Below the pieces are notes generated by a model. It was not told the origin of the DNA. It saw only the letters and a program-made list of their open reading frames with translations, and did not search any database. Made by a program: the position numbers and the translations under genes. A DNA stretch of 14,144 nt from Bacteroidaceae bacterium (GTDB lineage: Bacteria > Bacteroidota > Bacteroidia > Bacteroidales > Barnesiellaceae_A), in contig JAFZDG010000262.1 of the NCBI GenBank assembly GCA_017561285.1, positions 1 to 14,144 on the forward strand. The letters run 5' to 3'. Positions 14,100 through 14,144 of this stretch are shown piece after piece. Each line of letters begins with the position of its first letter. The first letter of the stretch is position 1.

Positions 14100-14144
14100 G
14101 CGCCCATAGTTCAATGGATAGAATACCGGATTCCGGTTCCGACG
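14100..14144 (+). tRNA. tRNA-Arg (anticodon CCG), cut by the window edge
   Basis: The 5' half of a tRNA is visible: acceptor strand GCGCCCA, T8 and A9, D stem GTTC/GAAT with loop AATGGATA, and anticodon stem CCGGA with loop TTCCGGT (anticodon CCG at 14133-14135, reading CGG). The 3' strand of the anticodon stem is TCCGA, which leaves a C-A mismatch at the last pair (27-43). The T arm and 3' acceptor strand are outside the window, so a full check is not possible. Confidence 0.82.

Overview
The window looks like a chromosomal segment of a member of the order Bacteroidales (Bacteroidota). Three things point there. Promoter-like boxes of the form TAnnTTTG (the Bacteroidetes sigma-ABfr -7 element), some with a TTG 20 bases upstream, sit before most transcription units. 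Start codons lack clear Shine-Dalgarno sites and have A/T-rich leaders. The gene families (fumarase class I, NupG-type permease, BFN-UVR protein, Omp85-type patatin) fit. I cannot resolve the genus.

Layout. (1) 1-3679, minus strand: a tight four-gene cluster, read from right to left, of bifunctional nuclease-family protein, nucleoside permease (nupG-like), 16S rRNA m3U1498 methyltransferase (rsmE) and a secreted TPR protein that runs off the left edge. (2) 3862-5803, minus strand: a monocistronic class I fumarase with a clear terminator. Upstream lies an unusual 85-bp tandem repeat that carries repeated -7 boxes. (3) 5941-8296, plus strand: a secreted patatin-like phospholipase fused to a POTRA/beta-barrel. 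(4) 8391-8714, plus strand: three consecutive tRNA-Arg(ACG) genes with promoter and terminator. (5) 8715-9098: about 380 bp with no gene but dense in predicted hairpins, ending in a terminator-like stem plus T8 only 21 bases before the next start codon. (6) 9099-12683, plus strand: an 864-aa CbbX/SpoVK-type AAA+ ATPase with a long uncharacterised N-terminal half, then a cytoplasmic Sel1-repeat protein with its own promoter. (7) 12711-13944, minus strand: ung followed by a C_GCAxxG_C_C family protein. (8) 14021-14144: two fully overlapping divergent promoters, one for ung and one for a tRNA-Arg(CCG) gene cut by the right edge.

Most of this is housekeeping: central metabolism, rRNA modification, uracil repair and tRNAs. 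The least explained part is 8715-12683, where a structured noncoding region, an ATPase that appears to hold one degenerate and one intact AAA+ module, and a Sel1-repeat scaffold protein lie together. No integrase, transposase, CRISPR array or phage gene is visible, so I have no direct evidence that this part is mobile. All structure and alignment statements are by eye.
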